Source of the DNA: Myxococcus sp. RHSTA-1-4
GTDB taxonomy: Bacteria; Myxococcota; Myxococcia; Myxococcales; Myxococcaceae
Assembly (NCBI RefSeq): GCF_020037125.1
Contig: NZ_JAIQDG010000005.1
Coordinates: 248,001 to 312,000, forward strand
DNA: 64,000 nucleotides
Direction: 5' to 3'
Of the stretch, positions 14,405-22,969 are shown in pieces; position 1 is the stretch's first letter, and each line of letters begins with the position of its first letter. Under the pieces are notes generated by a model, which saw only the letters and a list, made by a program, of their open reading frames with translations, was not told the origin of the DNA and did not search any database. A program made the translations under genes and the position numbers.

Positions 14405-17161
14405 CTACGGCACCGACAGGGCCTGGAGCGTGGCGCGCGCCCGGCCCTCGTCGGCGGTGACGGACACCACCAGCCGCTGGAGGCAGCCGGCGAACTCCTG
14501 GCGGAGCGCCTCCGCCGTCACCGCCTGGATATGGGCGGGCCGCCGCGCCACCGCCTCGTGGGAGAAGCCCCGCACGCGCGCGTCCAGCAGCGCGTCCACC
14601 CACGCGTCCGTGGAGATGAAGGACACCGCCTGACGCGCGAGCAGCCGCGTGCGGGCCTGCTCCAGGTCCTCGGAGGAGATCTCCTTCGCGTACGAGCCGA
14701 GCGTCTTGCGGACGAAGCCCACGCTCTCATCCAGGCGCGCCGCGTCCACCATGCCCTGCATCATCAGGTGGGCCGCCCCACCCCGCGCCAGCCAGGGGCT
14801 GACGTGGAAGCCGTACGTGGCTCCGCGCTGGGAGCGCATCTCGTGGTAGGCGCGCACGTCCATCAACTCCGCCATCAGCGCGTAGCGCGCCTCCGACTCG
14901 GGCGTCGCGGCCGGCAGCCGGCACGCCACCTGGAGCTGTCCCTGGGTCGCCCCGGGGCGCGGGGTGAGCAGGGCCTTCGGGAGCGAGGAGGCGGCGGGCA
15001 GCTCCGGCGTTCCCGGCGGGTCCACCGGGGTGGGCTCGCCCCGGCTCCAGCCCCCCAGGTACTTGCGCGCCAGCGCCTCGACCTCCTTCACGTCGAACTC
15101 ACCCGCGATGACCGCCACCGCGTTGCCCGGACGGTAGACCTCCTCGATCCAGTCATTCGCCTCGGACCAGGACACCTTCGCCATCTCCGCGCCGGTGGCC
15201 TCGCGTGCGTAGGGGTGCGTGCCGTAGAGCGCGCGCAGCAGGGCGCGCTCCGCCAGCACCTCCGGACGCGTGTCCACGGCCTCGCGCCAGGGCAGCGCCT
15301 GCTCGCGCAGGAAGCGCACCACGTACTCCGAGGTGCGGGTGCTGGAGAGCTGCTCGGCCATCATCGCCAGCATGTTGCCGACATTGCCGGCGGTGCCCGA
15401 CAGCCCGACGCGGAGGTGGTCCCGCTCGAACTCGCTGGAGCCGTGCAGGCCCCAGTCGCCGGGGCGGCCCTCGAAGTAGGACTCGCGGAACGAGCCCCAG
15501 GCGACCAGGTCCGCCACGCCGGGCTTCGCGCCATGGGTACGGCCGCCGCCGAGCGCCACGCCCACCCGAACCACCGGCAGGCCCGGCCTCGGGGCGAGCA
15601 GCACCTCCATGCCGTTGTCGAGCTTCAGGACATGCACCGGCCCGGAAGAAGCCGTGAGCACGGAGGGAGGGAGCGGCTCCATGGGAGCGGCCGGCTCGTC
15701 CGAGGGCGGAAGCGCCGCGAGGCCGGGCTCCACCGCCGCCCCGCCACTCTCCCCGGGCTTCACGAGGATGACGCGGGCGCGCTCCCGCTGCAGCCACTTG
15801 TAGGAGAAGTCCGTCACCTGGCTGCCGCCGAGCGCCATCAGCGCCATCTGCGAGCGGGTGTAGCTGCGCACGTCGAGCGTGAAGTGGGTGAGCAGGGCCC
15901 GGTGGACGGTGCGCGCCAGGAGGTTCTCTGACTCCAGCACCATGCCCGTCACGACGCCGCGGCGCGTGTCCTGGAAGTCGAACTCACGCCCGAGCACGCC
16001 CGCCGCGTCGACGGACGACGCCCAGGCCCGATGCACCTGGTCCAGCACCTTCTCCGCCGAGCGCTCCGGATGGTCGCCCTTGGTGAGCAACACGCGGACC
16101 AGCAGCAGCGAGGCGCGCGTGCCGGACACCACGTTGGTGGTGACGGCGGCGATGTCGCCGTCGCTGCGCAGCGACTCCCACAGGCGGGGGCCGAGGCTGG
16201 AGTCGACGAAGTCGTGGACGGCGCTGGCCTCGTCGAAGCCGCGAGGCAGGACCCAGGAGATGTACAGCTCGGGCGAGGAGACCGCGGCCTCGTACACCGG
16301 CAGCGACTTCGGGGCCGGCGCGACGGGCGGCTCGGTCCGCTCCGCGGGAAGGCGCGCGCTGAGCGCCAGCGGCGCGCCCGTGCCCCCCCAGGCGGCGGGC
16401 AGGTTCTCCTGGAGGAGCGGCTCGATGGAGGCCAGGTCCACGTCCCCGGCGATGACCAGCGTCACGTTGTCCGGCCGGTAGTGCGCCCTCGCGAAGCGCT
16501 GCGCATCCGACAGGGTGAGGGCCGACAGCGACTCGTGCGTGCCGATGAGCGGCCGCGAATAGGGGTGGCCCGCGGGGAAGGAGGCCGCGTGCACCCAGCT
16601 CAGCACCTGGCCCACGTAGCCCGTCTCGTTGCGCTGGCGCAGCTCGCTGCGCACCACCTCGCGCTCCACCGCGAACACCTCCGGGGTGACGCCCGCGAGG
16701 GGCGCGGCCAGCGCCTGCCCCTGCATCTTCAGCAGCGCGGGCAGGGACTCCTTCGCGGCGAGCGCCTCATAGAAGGTGTAGTCCATGCTGGTCGCCGCGT
16801 TGGAGTGGCCCACGCCGGCCGCCTCCAGGCGCGCCTGGATGGAGGGGCCGCCCCCATGGCGGGAGCGGAACACCATGTGCTCCACCACGTGCGCCAGGCC
16901 TTCCTTGCCCGCCGGGTCGCTGGAGCCGCCGGTGCCCACCACGGCGACCACCGCCACCACCGGCGAGCGGCTGTCCTGCTCCACCACCACGCGGAGCCCC
17001 GACGGCATGCGGAAGTCGCGCAGCGGGAAGGACACGTCGCGCATGACCACCTGCCCCCGGGGCGGCAACGTGGCGCACGCGCCCAGCGTCAGGGCGAGGA
17101 GGACGAGGGCAGCGGCACGGGGCCGGAATGCCAGAGAACGGACCGAGGGCTTGGGAGTCAT
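14405..17161 (-). CDS. M16-family zinc metallopeptidase lipoprotein, two-domain
   Basis: 918 residues from ATG 17161, which is followed by a lipoprotein signal (ALVLLALTLGACAT). The first M16 domain has the inverted zinc motif HVVEH (His91, Glu94, His95) followed by NAATSMDYTFYEAL. The second half (from about 510) has the M16 fold without that motif (PRPGLPVVRVGVALGGGRTH), as usual for the partner domain. Such proteins degrade short, unfolded peptides, here probably in the periplasm or outer membrane. A hairpin upstream separates it from the GMC oxidoreductase gene, so it likely has its own promoter. Confidence 0.92.
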   Translation of the reverse strand: MTPKPSVRSLAFRPRAAALVLLALTLGACATLPPRGQVVMRDVSFPLRDFRMPSGLRVVVEQDSRSPVVAVVAVVGTGGSSDPAGKEGLAHVVEHMVFRSRHGGGPSIQARLEAAGVGHSNAATSMDYTFYEALAAKESLPALLKMQGQALAAPLAGVTPEVFAVEREVVRSELRQRNETGYVGQVLSWVHAASFPAGHPYSRPLIGTHESLSALTLSDAQRFARAHYRPDNVTLVIAGDVDLASIEPLLQENLPAAWGGTGAPLALSARLPAERTEPPVAPAPKSLPVYEAAVSSPELYISWVLPRGFDEASAVHDFVDSSLGPRLWESLRSDGDIAAVTTNVVSGTRASLLLVRVLLTKGDHPERSAEKVLDQVHRAWASSVDAAGVLGREFDFQDTRRGVVTGMVLESENLLARTVHRALLTHFTLDVRSYTRSQMALMALGGSQVTDFSYKWLQRERARVILVKPGESGGAAVEPGLAALPPSDEPAAPMEPLPPSVLTASSGPVHVLKLDNGMEVLLAPRPGLPVVRVGVALGGGRTHGAKPGVADLVAWGSFRESYFEGRPGDWGLHGSSEFERDHLRVGLSGTAGNVGNMLAMMAEQLSSTRTSEYVVRFLREQALPWREAVDTRPEVLAERALLRALYGTHPYAREATGAEMAKVSWSEANDWIEEVYRPGNAVAVIAGEFDVKEVEALARKYLGGWSRGEPTPVDPPGTPELPAASSLPKALLTPRPGATQGQLQVACRLPAATPESEARYALMAELMDVRAYHEMRSQRGATYGFHVSPWLARGGAAHLMMQGMVDAARLDESVGFVRKTLGSYAKEISSEDLEQARTRLLARQAVSFISTDAWVDALLDARVRGFSHEAVARRPAHIQAVTAEALRQEFAGCLQRLVVSVTADEGRARATLQALSVP

Positions 17162-17255
17162 GCGGGCTCCAATGGGGCCCTGGGAAAGGCACACCGGGCC
17201 ACACCGGCCCGCCCCCCCAGGCGAGAGTGATTCGCGACCGTACGGCCCCGGCTTC

Positions 17256-17280
17256 AAAGCCTGACATCCCGTCAGGCTTT
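17256..17280 (-). terminator. Rho-independent-like hairpin after the GMC gene
   Basis: AAAGCCTGAC (17256-17265) and GTCAGGCTTT (17271-17280) form a perfect 10-bp stem with a five-base loop. It lies 100 bases past the GMC stop codon and 95 bases before the M16 start. Confidence 0.6.
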
Positions 17281-17381
17281 CCGCGCCAGGGACAGCCAAC
17301 GGCCCCGGCGCATAGCACCTTTTCGCGGCCCCCGCCAAGGCACCTGGAGTCCAGGTCCGGATGAGAGGTTTTGGCGGCCCG

Positions 17382-18944
17382 TCAGCTCCGCCCGCCCACC
17401 GCGGCGGCGACGTGCTGGCTGCCCCAGTGCGCGATGCCGAGGATGGTCTCCATGGGGTTGACGCCCAGCGCGGTGGGGAACACCGAGCCGTCCACCACGA
17501 AGAGATTGTCCGCGTCCCAGTAGCGCAGCGTGCTGTCCACCACGCTCGTCTTCGGACTGCCGCCCATGGCGCAGCCGCCCATCTGGTGGGCGCTGGCCAC
17601 CCGGCACCGCAGCGGCTCGTACGGCGCCCGGTCCAGGAGCTCCACGTCCTTCTCGCTCCGCATCACCACCGGCGCCGAGTGGGGGCTGATGACCTCCTCC
17701 GCGCCCGCGGCGAACTGCAGGCGCGCGGACACCTTGAGCGCCTCGCGGAAGCCCTCCCAGTGGAAGGGCGTGAGCGGGTACTCCACCTTCAGCCGCGCGT
17801 ACTCGCCCTCGCCGCGCAGTGACACCGTGCCGCCGTCGTCACCGGGCTGCACCCCGTCCAGGGTGATGGAGATGACGGCGTTGGCATACGGCAGCCGCTC
17901 CATCATCTCCTGGTGGGTGGCGCCGAAGCCCGGCGTCGTCACCGAGGCCAGCACGGGGTGGATGGGCGGCACCTCCATGAGCCAGCCCAGCTTCCCCGGG
18001 CCCCGGTCGATGAACTGCCGCGAGTAGACGGTGAGCGGCGCGCCGAAGAAGGCCTCCACCCGCTCCCGGAAGCGGCCCGTGGAGACGACCACCGGGTGCA
18101 GGAAGAAGCGCTTGCCCACCAGGCCCCGCGCGGAGAGCCCGCTGCGCAGCAGCAGCGCCGGCGAGTTGATGGCGCCGCCGCACACCGCCGTCACCTTCGG
18201 CTTCACCGTCAGCCGCCGGCCCGTGGGCCGGTCCGTGCGCGGGTCCAGCACGTCCGCGTGCACCGCCACCACGCGCATCCCCTCCATCTCCAGCTTGCGC
18301 GCGCTGACGTTGGCGAACAGGCGCATCCCCTGCTCCACCGCGTCCGGAATCAGCGTCACCAGCATGGACTGCTTCGCGTCCGTGGGGCAGCCCATGCCGC
18401 ACGTGCCCAGGGAGGCGCAATTCCTCACATTGCGCTTCACCGTGCCCCGGCTGTAGCCGAGCTTGCCCAATCCCTCCCAGAGGAGCTGGTTGTTGCGGTT
18501 GGCCCGCTCAATGGGCCAGTCGCGGATGTTCAGCCGCTCCTCCAGCCAGTCCCAGTGCGGCGCCAGCGTGGCGGTGTCCAGGCCCTTCACGCCGTGCACG
18601 TCGCGCCAGCGCTCGAGGATTTCCGGAGGGGTGCGGAAGCTGGCGCACCAGTTGACGGTGGTGCCTCCACCCACGGCGCGCCCCTGGAGGATGCTGATGG
18701 CCAGGTCGTCCGTGGCCCGGTTTGCCAGCTCCTGGTACAGCGTCGTGTACGCCGTGGCCTCCTTCATGTCGAAGTCGCGGCGGGTGCGGTAGCCGCCCTC
18801 CTCCAGCATCACCACGTCCAGGCCACGCCGCGCCAGCTCGTGGCCGAGCACGCCGCCTCCCGCGCCGCTCCCCACCACGCATACGTCACAGGTGACGACG
18901 CGGTCCTCCGTCAATTCCTCTCCCGTGAAGATGCGGCCGCTCAT
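17382..18944 (-). CDS. GMC-family FAD-dependent oxidoreductase
   Basis: 520 residues from ATG 18944. The Rossmann FAD motif VVGSGAGGGVLGHELARRGL lies near residues 23-45. The GMC C-terminal region has SAHQMGGCAMG with the active-site His, then VVDGSVFPTALGVNPMETI. A cysteine cluster NCASLGTCGMGCP lies between them. These enzymes oxidise alcohols or sugars. The start codon overlaps the stop of the Tat-exported upstream protein (ATGA), which is the usual two-gene arrangement of gluconate-dehydrogenase-like complexes; no cytochrome c subunit is present here. Confidence 0.9.
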   Translation of the reverse strand: MSGRIFTGEELTEDRVVTCDVCVVGSGAGGGVLGHELARRGLDVVMLEEGGYRTRRDFDMKEATAYTTLYQELANRATDDLAISILQGRAVGGGTTVNWCASFRTPPEILERWRDVHGVKGLDTATLAPHWDWLEERLNIRDWPIERANRNNQLLWEGLGKLGYSRGTVKRNVRNCASLGTCGMGCPTDAKQSMLVTLIPDAVEQGMRLFANVSARKLEMEGMRVVAVHADVLDPRTDRPTGRRLTVKPKVTAVCGGAINSPALLLRSGLSARGLVGKRFFLHPVVVSTGRFRERVEAFFGAPLTVYSRQFIDRGPGKLGWLMEVPPIHPVLASVTTPGFGATHQEMMERLPYANAVISITLDGVQPGDDGGTVSLRGEGEYARLKVEYPLTPFHWEGFREALKVSARLQFAAGAEEVISPHSAPVVMRSEKDVELLDRAPYEPLRCRVASAHQMGGCAMGGSPKTSVVDSTLRYWDADNLFVVDGSVFPTALGVNPMETILGIAHWGSQHVAAAVGGRS

Positions 18945-19537
18945 GGCGTGGAACCCTCCTTCGAGGACAGGGGCCGGGGTCCGTCTCCCTTCCACACCGG
19001 CGCGTTCGGGTCATGGAAGCCCTCCGGCACGAAGTAGCCGGTGGCCGCCGACGCGGCCGGGTGCATGTAGTACGCGCTGTACACCAGCGCGCGCAGCGCA
19101 TGGTGGCCCGTGCGCAGCACCACGAGCGGCGAGTCGCGCCATTCATCGAAGGCGGCGTCCTGCGCCTCGGGCGACAGCCGCGAGAAGGGGGTGACGCGGC
19201 CGGAGACGAGGAAGCCGGCGAGCGCGTTCTCGAAGAGGCCCAGCAGTTGCTTCACCTCCTTCGCCACCGCCGGGTCTCCCCTCGCGAGCAGCCCGTCCGC
19301 CGTGAAGGCCACGCGCGCCGTGTCCGCGTCCGGCCAGCCCTGGCGCGGCGGAAAGGCCCGGCGGGCCAGGGCCTGGAGCGTGGCGTACTCGCGCGGACCG
19401 AGCACCTTCAGCCCCTCGGGAGGCAGGGGCAGCGACAACCCCTCGCGCGTGGCCAGGAGGCCGCTGCCTCCCAGCGCCAGCACCGCGCCTCCCAGGAGCC
19501 CTCGTTTGAGCAGACCACGGCGTGACAGCGAGGCCAT
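18941..19537 (-). CDS. Tat-exported small subunit, gluconate 2-dehydrogenase subunit 3-like
   Basis: 198 residues. ATG 19537 is preceded by GGGAGGGG. The N-terminus has a twin-arginine signal (SRRGLLKR, then a hydrophobic stretch). The mature part resembles the gluconate 2-dehydrogenase subunit 3 family (LARRAFPPRQGWPDADTARV, VVLRTGHHALRALVYSAYY). It probably escorts or partners the GMC oxidoreductase, with which it overlaps by four bases. The oxidoreductase lacks its own signal and may be carried through Tat with it. Confidence 0.85.
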   Translation of the reverse strand: MASLSRRGLLKRGLLGGAVLALGGSGLLATREGLSLPLPPEGLKVLGPREYATLQALARRAFPPRQGWPDADTARVAFTADGLLARGDPAVAKEVKQLLGLFENALAGFLVSGRVTPFSRLSPEAQDAAFDEWRDSPLVVLRTGHHALRALVYSAYYMHPAASAATGYFVPEGFHDPNAPVWKGDGPRPLSSKEGSTP

Positions 19538-19622
19538 CTCATTCCCCTCCCTCAGAGAAAGCGCATGCGTGACTCTGGAGGAAGAGCGTGGCCCATTGCA
19601 CGACGCGTCGCGATATGGAGGC

Positions 19623-19970
19623 TCACGCGTCCAGCAGGGCCCGCAGGTCCTCCGGAATGGGCATGGGGGTGAGGATGCCCACGTTGGCCCCACCGGTATT
19701 GCCGAGCGGCGCCCGGCCCAGCCACGAGCCGGGCCCGGCGACCAGGATGCGGGCGGCCTGTCCCAGCAGCTCGCGCGCGTCGCGCCGCCTCCAGCCAAAG
19801 GCGAACATCCGGCAGTGCACCCAGACGTGGGGGCCCGCGTACGCCTGGCTGAGGACGTGGGCGCGCTCGAGGTGGCGCCAGGCGCGGGCGAGGTCTCCCC
19901 GCGCTTCGGTTTCGGTGGCTTCGCGCAGCTCCGCCTCGAAGGCGGCACGCAGCTTCGGCTTCATCGGCAT
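19623..19970 (-). CDS. DUF3703 family protein
   Basis: 115 residues from ATG 19970, with GGAGGGA upstream. The family pattern is clear: ARAWRHLERAHVLSQAYAGP, FGWRRRDARELLGQ, and a C-terminal GSWLGRAPLGNTGGANVGIL. Function of the family is unknown. It lies 60 bases downstream of the AraC regulator gene and 85 bases upstream of the Tat/GMC pair, all on one strand, so it may share a transcript with either. Confidence 0.85.
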   Translation of the reverse strand: MPMKPKLRAAFEAELREATETEARGDLARAWRHLERAHVLSQAYAGPHVWVHCRMFAFGWRRRDARELLGQAARILVAGPGSWLGRAPLGNTGGANVGILTPMPIPEDLRALLDA

Positions 19971-20031
19971 GACTCCCTCCTGTATGCGCGCACAGTCGCT
20001 CGGGAGCGGGCCGCGGGCTTGTAAGAACTCG

Positions 20032-20808
20032 CTACTCCGGAGGCGGGAGGACCCAGTCGACCACGCCGGCGATTTCGGACGGGGTGATGCCGAAGGTGCG
20101 GCGGAAGGCGTGGCTGAGGTGCGCGCTGTCGGTGAAGCCCGCCGCGTGCGCCGCCTGTGTGAGGGTGGCGCCCTTCCGCAGGTCCCCGGCGGCGCGCTGG
20201 AGGCGCAGCCAGAGGACGTAGGGCCGCAGCGGCAGCCCCACCTCCGCGCCGAACAGGTGCGACAGCCGCCCGGCGGACAGCCCCACGCGCGGGGCGAGCG
20301 CGGACAGGCGCACGTCCTCCTCCAGCACCTCCGGCAGCAGGCGCAGCAGCTTCTTGATGGCCGGATGCGAGGGAGGAGGCGCCCCGGTGTCGGCCTGGAG
20401 CGCCTGGAGCAGGGCCTGCGCGAGCGCCTCGGACTCCGCCCAGCGCCGTGGCGGGGACTGTACGGCGCAGGTCCGGAGGGGCTCCCCCGCGTAACGCCAG
20501 GCGTCCGCCTCCGCGCCGATGCCCAGCGTCCGCAGCCGGCGGCCCACGAGGTCGTCCGGGTTGACGTGCAGGAGCACCACGGAGCCCGCACCGCCGACGA
20601 CGGTGTGCTCGACGTCCGGCGGAATGACGGACGCGTGACAAGTGACTACCCGCTGCCCCCGGTCCCGGAGCGCCACCGGCTCACCCAGCGAGAGGAGAAT
20701 CTGGAAGGAGTGGTGCGCGTGCGGGCGCGTCTCGCCCAGCGGCCCGACGTACATCAGGCGCAGGGAACCGAAGAAGAGCCGTCCCTTCCAGGTCGGGATC
20801 CTGCTCAC
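20032..20808 (-). CDS. AraC-family transcriptional regulator
   Basis: 258 residues. I chose GTG 20808 (read MSRIPTWKGR); no strong ribosome-binding site decides it, and a GTG 30 bases upstream is possible. The N-terminus is an effector-binding cupin-like domain (GETRPHAHHSFQILLSL, HASVIPPDVEHTVVGG). The C-terminal AraC helix-turn-helix pair spans about 165-250 (LSALAPRVGLSAGRLSHLFG, AAHAAGFTDSAHLSHAFRR, FGITPSEI). It likely controls the adjacent DUF3703 and GMC genes or itself. Confidence 0.9.
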   Translation of the reverse strand: MSRIPTWKGRLFFGSLRLMYVGPLGETRPHAHHSFQILLSLGEPVALRDRGQRVVTCHASVIPPDVEHTVVGGAGSVVLLHVNPDDLVGRRLRTLGIGAEADAWRYAGEPLRTCAVQSPPRRWAESEALAQALLQALQADTGAPPPSHPAIKKLLRLLPEVLEEDVRLSALAPRVGLSAGRLSHLFGAEVGLPLRPYVLWLRLQRAAGDLRKGATLTQAAHAAGFTDSAHLSHAFRRTFGITPSEIAGVVDWVLPPPE

Positions 20809-20927
20809 GCTCGGCTTTCGCTCGGACAGGGGCCGCACGGCGGACCAGCATCGCGGCCACCCTCCAGGCGCGCAATGAAAGCTTGAGCGGGGCGACACCT
20901 TCCTGACCGGTCCCTGAGCCCCCGTGC

Positions 20928-20953
20928 GGCGAGCGGCGCCGGGGCCGCTCGCC
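20928..20953 (-). terminator. GC-rich hairpin after the ChaN-like gene
   Basis: GGCGAGCGGC (20928-20937) pairs perfectly with GCCGCTCGCC (20944-20953) across a six-base loop, just past the stop of the gene ending at 20964. No U-tract, so its termination strength is uncertain. Confidence 0.45.
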
Positions 20954-20963
20954 GGGGACGGCG

Positions 20964-21851
20964 TCAGGGCGTGGGGCTCGCCGTGGAGGTGCTGACCGCG
21001 GGAGGCGAGGCCGTCAGCGCGCCGACGCCGTAGACGCCGTCGTAGCGGCCCTTCAGCTCGTCCTTCATGAGGACGATGCGCGGCGTGGCCGCGTGCTCGG
21101 CGTAGCGGGGCCTCGCCGGGTGCACCTTGCAGTCCGCCTCGGTCCTGCCCATGCAGGCCCACAGGCTCCCTTCCAGGTACGCCATGTCGAGCGTCACCAG
21201 CCCAGGCTCCGAGGCGAGCAGGTGGTTGGCCATGAAGCGCAGCTCCGGGTCCCATGGCGCGCCCTTGTCACGGCGGGCGTGGAGGTTGCCGGTGAGCACG
21301 ATGAACGTCTCGCCGGGAGCCTGGGCCCGCTCCTGGAGCAGACGTTCCGCCATGCTGGCGTCGCGGTCCTTGCCTCCGACGGCGCCCACGTCGAAGACGC
21401 GCACCGTGACGGGCAGGCCCGCGCGCCTCAGCTCGCGCAGCCGGGCCAGCGCCTGGAGCATGGCCTCGCTGCTGCGCCCGTCGCGCATCTGCTGGGACCA
21501 GAACTCCCCCGAGGTGAGCGGCTGCATGGCGCCGTCCTCGCTCGCGAGGAACGCGTCGATGCGCGGCTGCTCGGCCACCGGCAGCTCCAGCTCCACCCGC
21601 ACCGGCTGGCCCGCCGCGGCCGCGTGGCATGCCAGGGCGGCGGTGAAGGCCGGAGCTTCCTTCGTGCCATGCATCTCCCCGAGGATGACGAAGGCCGCGG
21701 GCTTCAGCAGCGCCTCCATTCCGGGAATGGCGGGGCCACAGTCCACCTTCGCGGCCGTGGAGGGCTCCGCGGACGGGGCGGGGGTATGCGTTGTCTTGCA
21801 ACCCCCCAGCAGCGTGGCGGCGAGCAACAGGTGAGGCAGTGGAACTCTCAT
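20964..21851 (-). CDS. ChaN/TraB/EreA-superfamily lipoprotein
   Basis: 295 residues. The signal ends in lipobox LLGGC; AAGGAG lies upstream of ATG 21851. Two motifs place it near the ChaN/EreA/TraB superfamily: FVILGEMHGTKEAPAF (residues about 53-68) and VLTGNLHARRDKG (about 190). These His/Glu sites bind haem iron or catalyse hydrolysis in relatives. Substrate unknown. A hairpin follows the gene, so it is probably a single-gene unit. Confidence 0.75.
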   Translation of the reverse strand: MRVPLPHLLLAATLLGGCKTTHTPAPSAEPSTAAKVDCGPAIPGMEALLKPAAFVILGEMHGTKEAPAFTAALACHAAAAGQPVRVELELPVAEQPRIDAFLASEDGAMQPLTSGEFWSQQMRDGRSSEAMLQALARLRELRRAGLPVTVRVFDVGAVGGKDRDASMAERLLQERAQAPGETFIVLTGNLHARRDKGAPWDPELRFMANHLLASEPGLVTLDMAYLEGSLWACMGRTEADCKVHPARPRYAEHAATPRIVLMKDELKGRYDGVYGVGALTASPPAVSTSTASPTP

Positions 21852-21981
21852 GGGGTATGGGACTCCTTGGGGAGCGAATGCCTCTCAAATCCTGACAGGG
21901 ATGGACTCTCGGATACAACGGCCTCTGGAATGCATTTGCACTCCATGGGCTCCAGCATCGCCGTGACGTGTGATGCCCGAC

Positions 21982-22878
21982 TCAGGGGGCCGGCGCGGAC
22001 TCCGGCTTCGGCAGGTCCGCGTCCTTCAGCACCTTCCCGCGTGGCTTGCGCGGCGTCTCGTCCTCGTAGCCCTCGACGACCAGCGCGCTCAGGTCGAACG
22101 GAATCCCCTTCGCGCGCTCCTGCTTCTCCGCGCGGGATTCCAGCGCCGCGCGTGGCTGCTTCTCCGGGTAGGCCAGCCCCACCAGGATGCGGTTGGAGCT
22201 GCCCCGCACGTCGAACGTGTAGAGCTGCTGGAAGCCCGCGTGCCACGTGCGAACCATGGAGTCGAAGCGCGTGTTGGGTGGGAATTCCCAGACATTGCCC
22301 ACCACCGCGCCCTTCTCCGCCAGCCGCGCCCGCACCGCCGCGAGGAACTCCACCGTCGCCAGGTGCTCGGGGATGCTGTCCGGACCGTACGCGTCCAGGA
22401 AGACGAGGTCATACGGAGGGCCCGCCGCCTCCACGAAGCCCCGCCCGTCCGCCACGTGCGCGCGCAGGCGCTCGTCCTCCCGGAAGCCGAAGTATTCCTT
22501 CGCCACCGCCACCACGTCCGGGTCGATGTCCACCACGTCGATGTGCGCCCCGGGCACCACCGCGCGCAGGAACATGGGCATCGCCCCACCGCCCAGCCCC
22601 ACCACCAGGATGCGCTTCGGCTCAGGCACGAAGGCCAGCCCCACCATGGACACCCGCGTGTAGGGCAACTCCAGCCTCAGCGGCTGCCCCGGCCACACCA
22701 CGCTCTGCAGCGCTCCCGTCTGGTCGAACTGGAGGTAGCGCCGCCCCTCCGCGTCCTGGGTCACGGAGATGAACGTATAGGGCGATTGCTTCTCGTAGAG
22801 GACGGAGCGCGAACCGGAGGCCGAGCACGCCAGCAACACCAGCCCCATCAGCAACAGTCGAGGGGTGACGCGCCGCAT
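21982..22878 (-). CDS. Spermidine-synthase-like protein with lipoprotein signal
   Basis: 298 residues from ATG 22878 with GGAAGGAG upstream. The N-terminus is a lipoprotein signal (LLLMGLVLLACSAS). The remainder is a spermidine-synthase/methyltransferase Rossmann domain: ILVVGLGGGAMPMFLRAV (SAM-binding motif I), DVVDIDPDVVAVAKEYFGF, DGRGFVEAAGPPYDLVFLDA then YGPDSIPEHL. The cytoplasmic cofactor makes an exported enzyme unexpected; either the domain binds another ligand or it faces the cytoplasm. Divergent from the HelD-like gene, with a 91-base AT-richer spacer. Confidence 0.82.
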   Translation of the reverse strand: MRRVTPRLLLMGLVLLACSASGSRSVLYEKQSPYTFISVTQDAEGRRYLQFDQTGALQSVVWPGQPLRLELPYTRVSMVGLAFVPEPKRILVVGLGGGAMPMFLRAVVPGAHIDVVDIDPDVVAVAKEYFGFREDERLRAHVADGRGFVEAAGPPYDLVFLDAYGPDSIPEHLATVEFLAAVRARLAEKGAVVGNVWEFPPNTRFDSMVRTWHAGFQQLYTFDVRGSSNRILVGLAYPEKQPRAALESRAEKQERAKGIPFDLSALVVEGYEDETPRKPRGKVLKDADLPKPESAPAP

Positions 22879-22969
22879 GTCCGCTCCTTCCAGGTGCCAA
22901 TAAAGTAGCAATTCCCCCAGGAAAAACAACGGGTTGACCTGCACGCCCCCAGGGTTCACCTTGCCGCGC

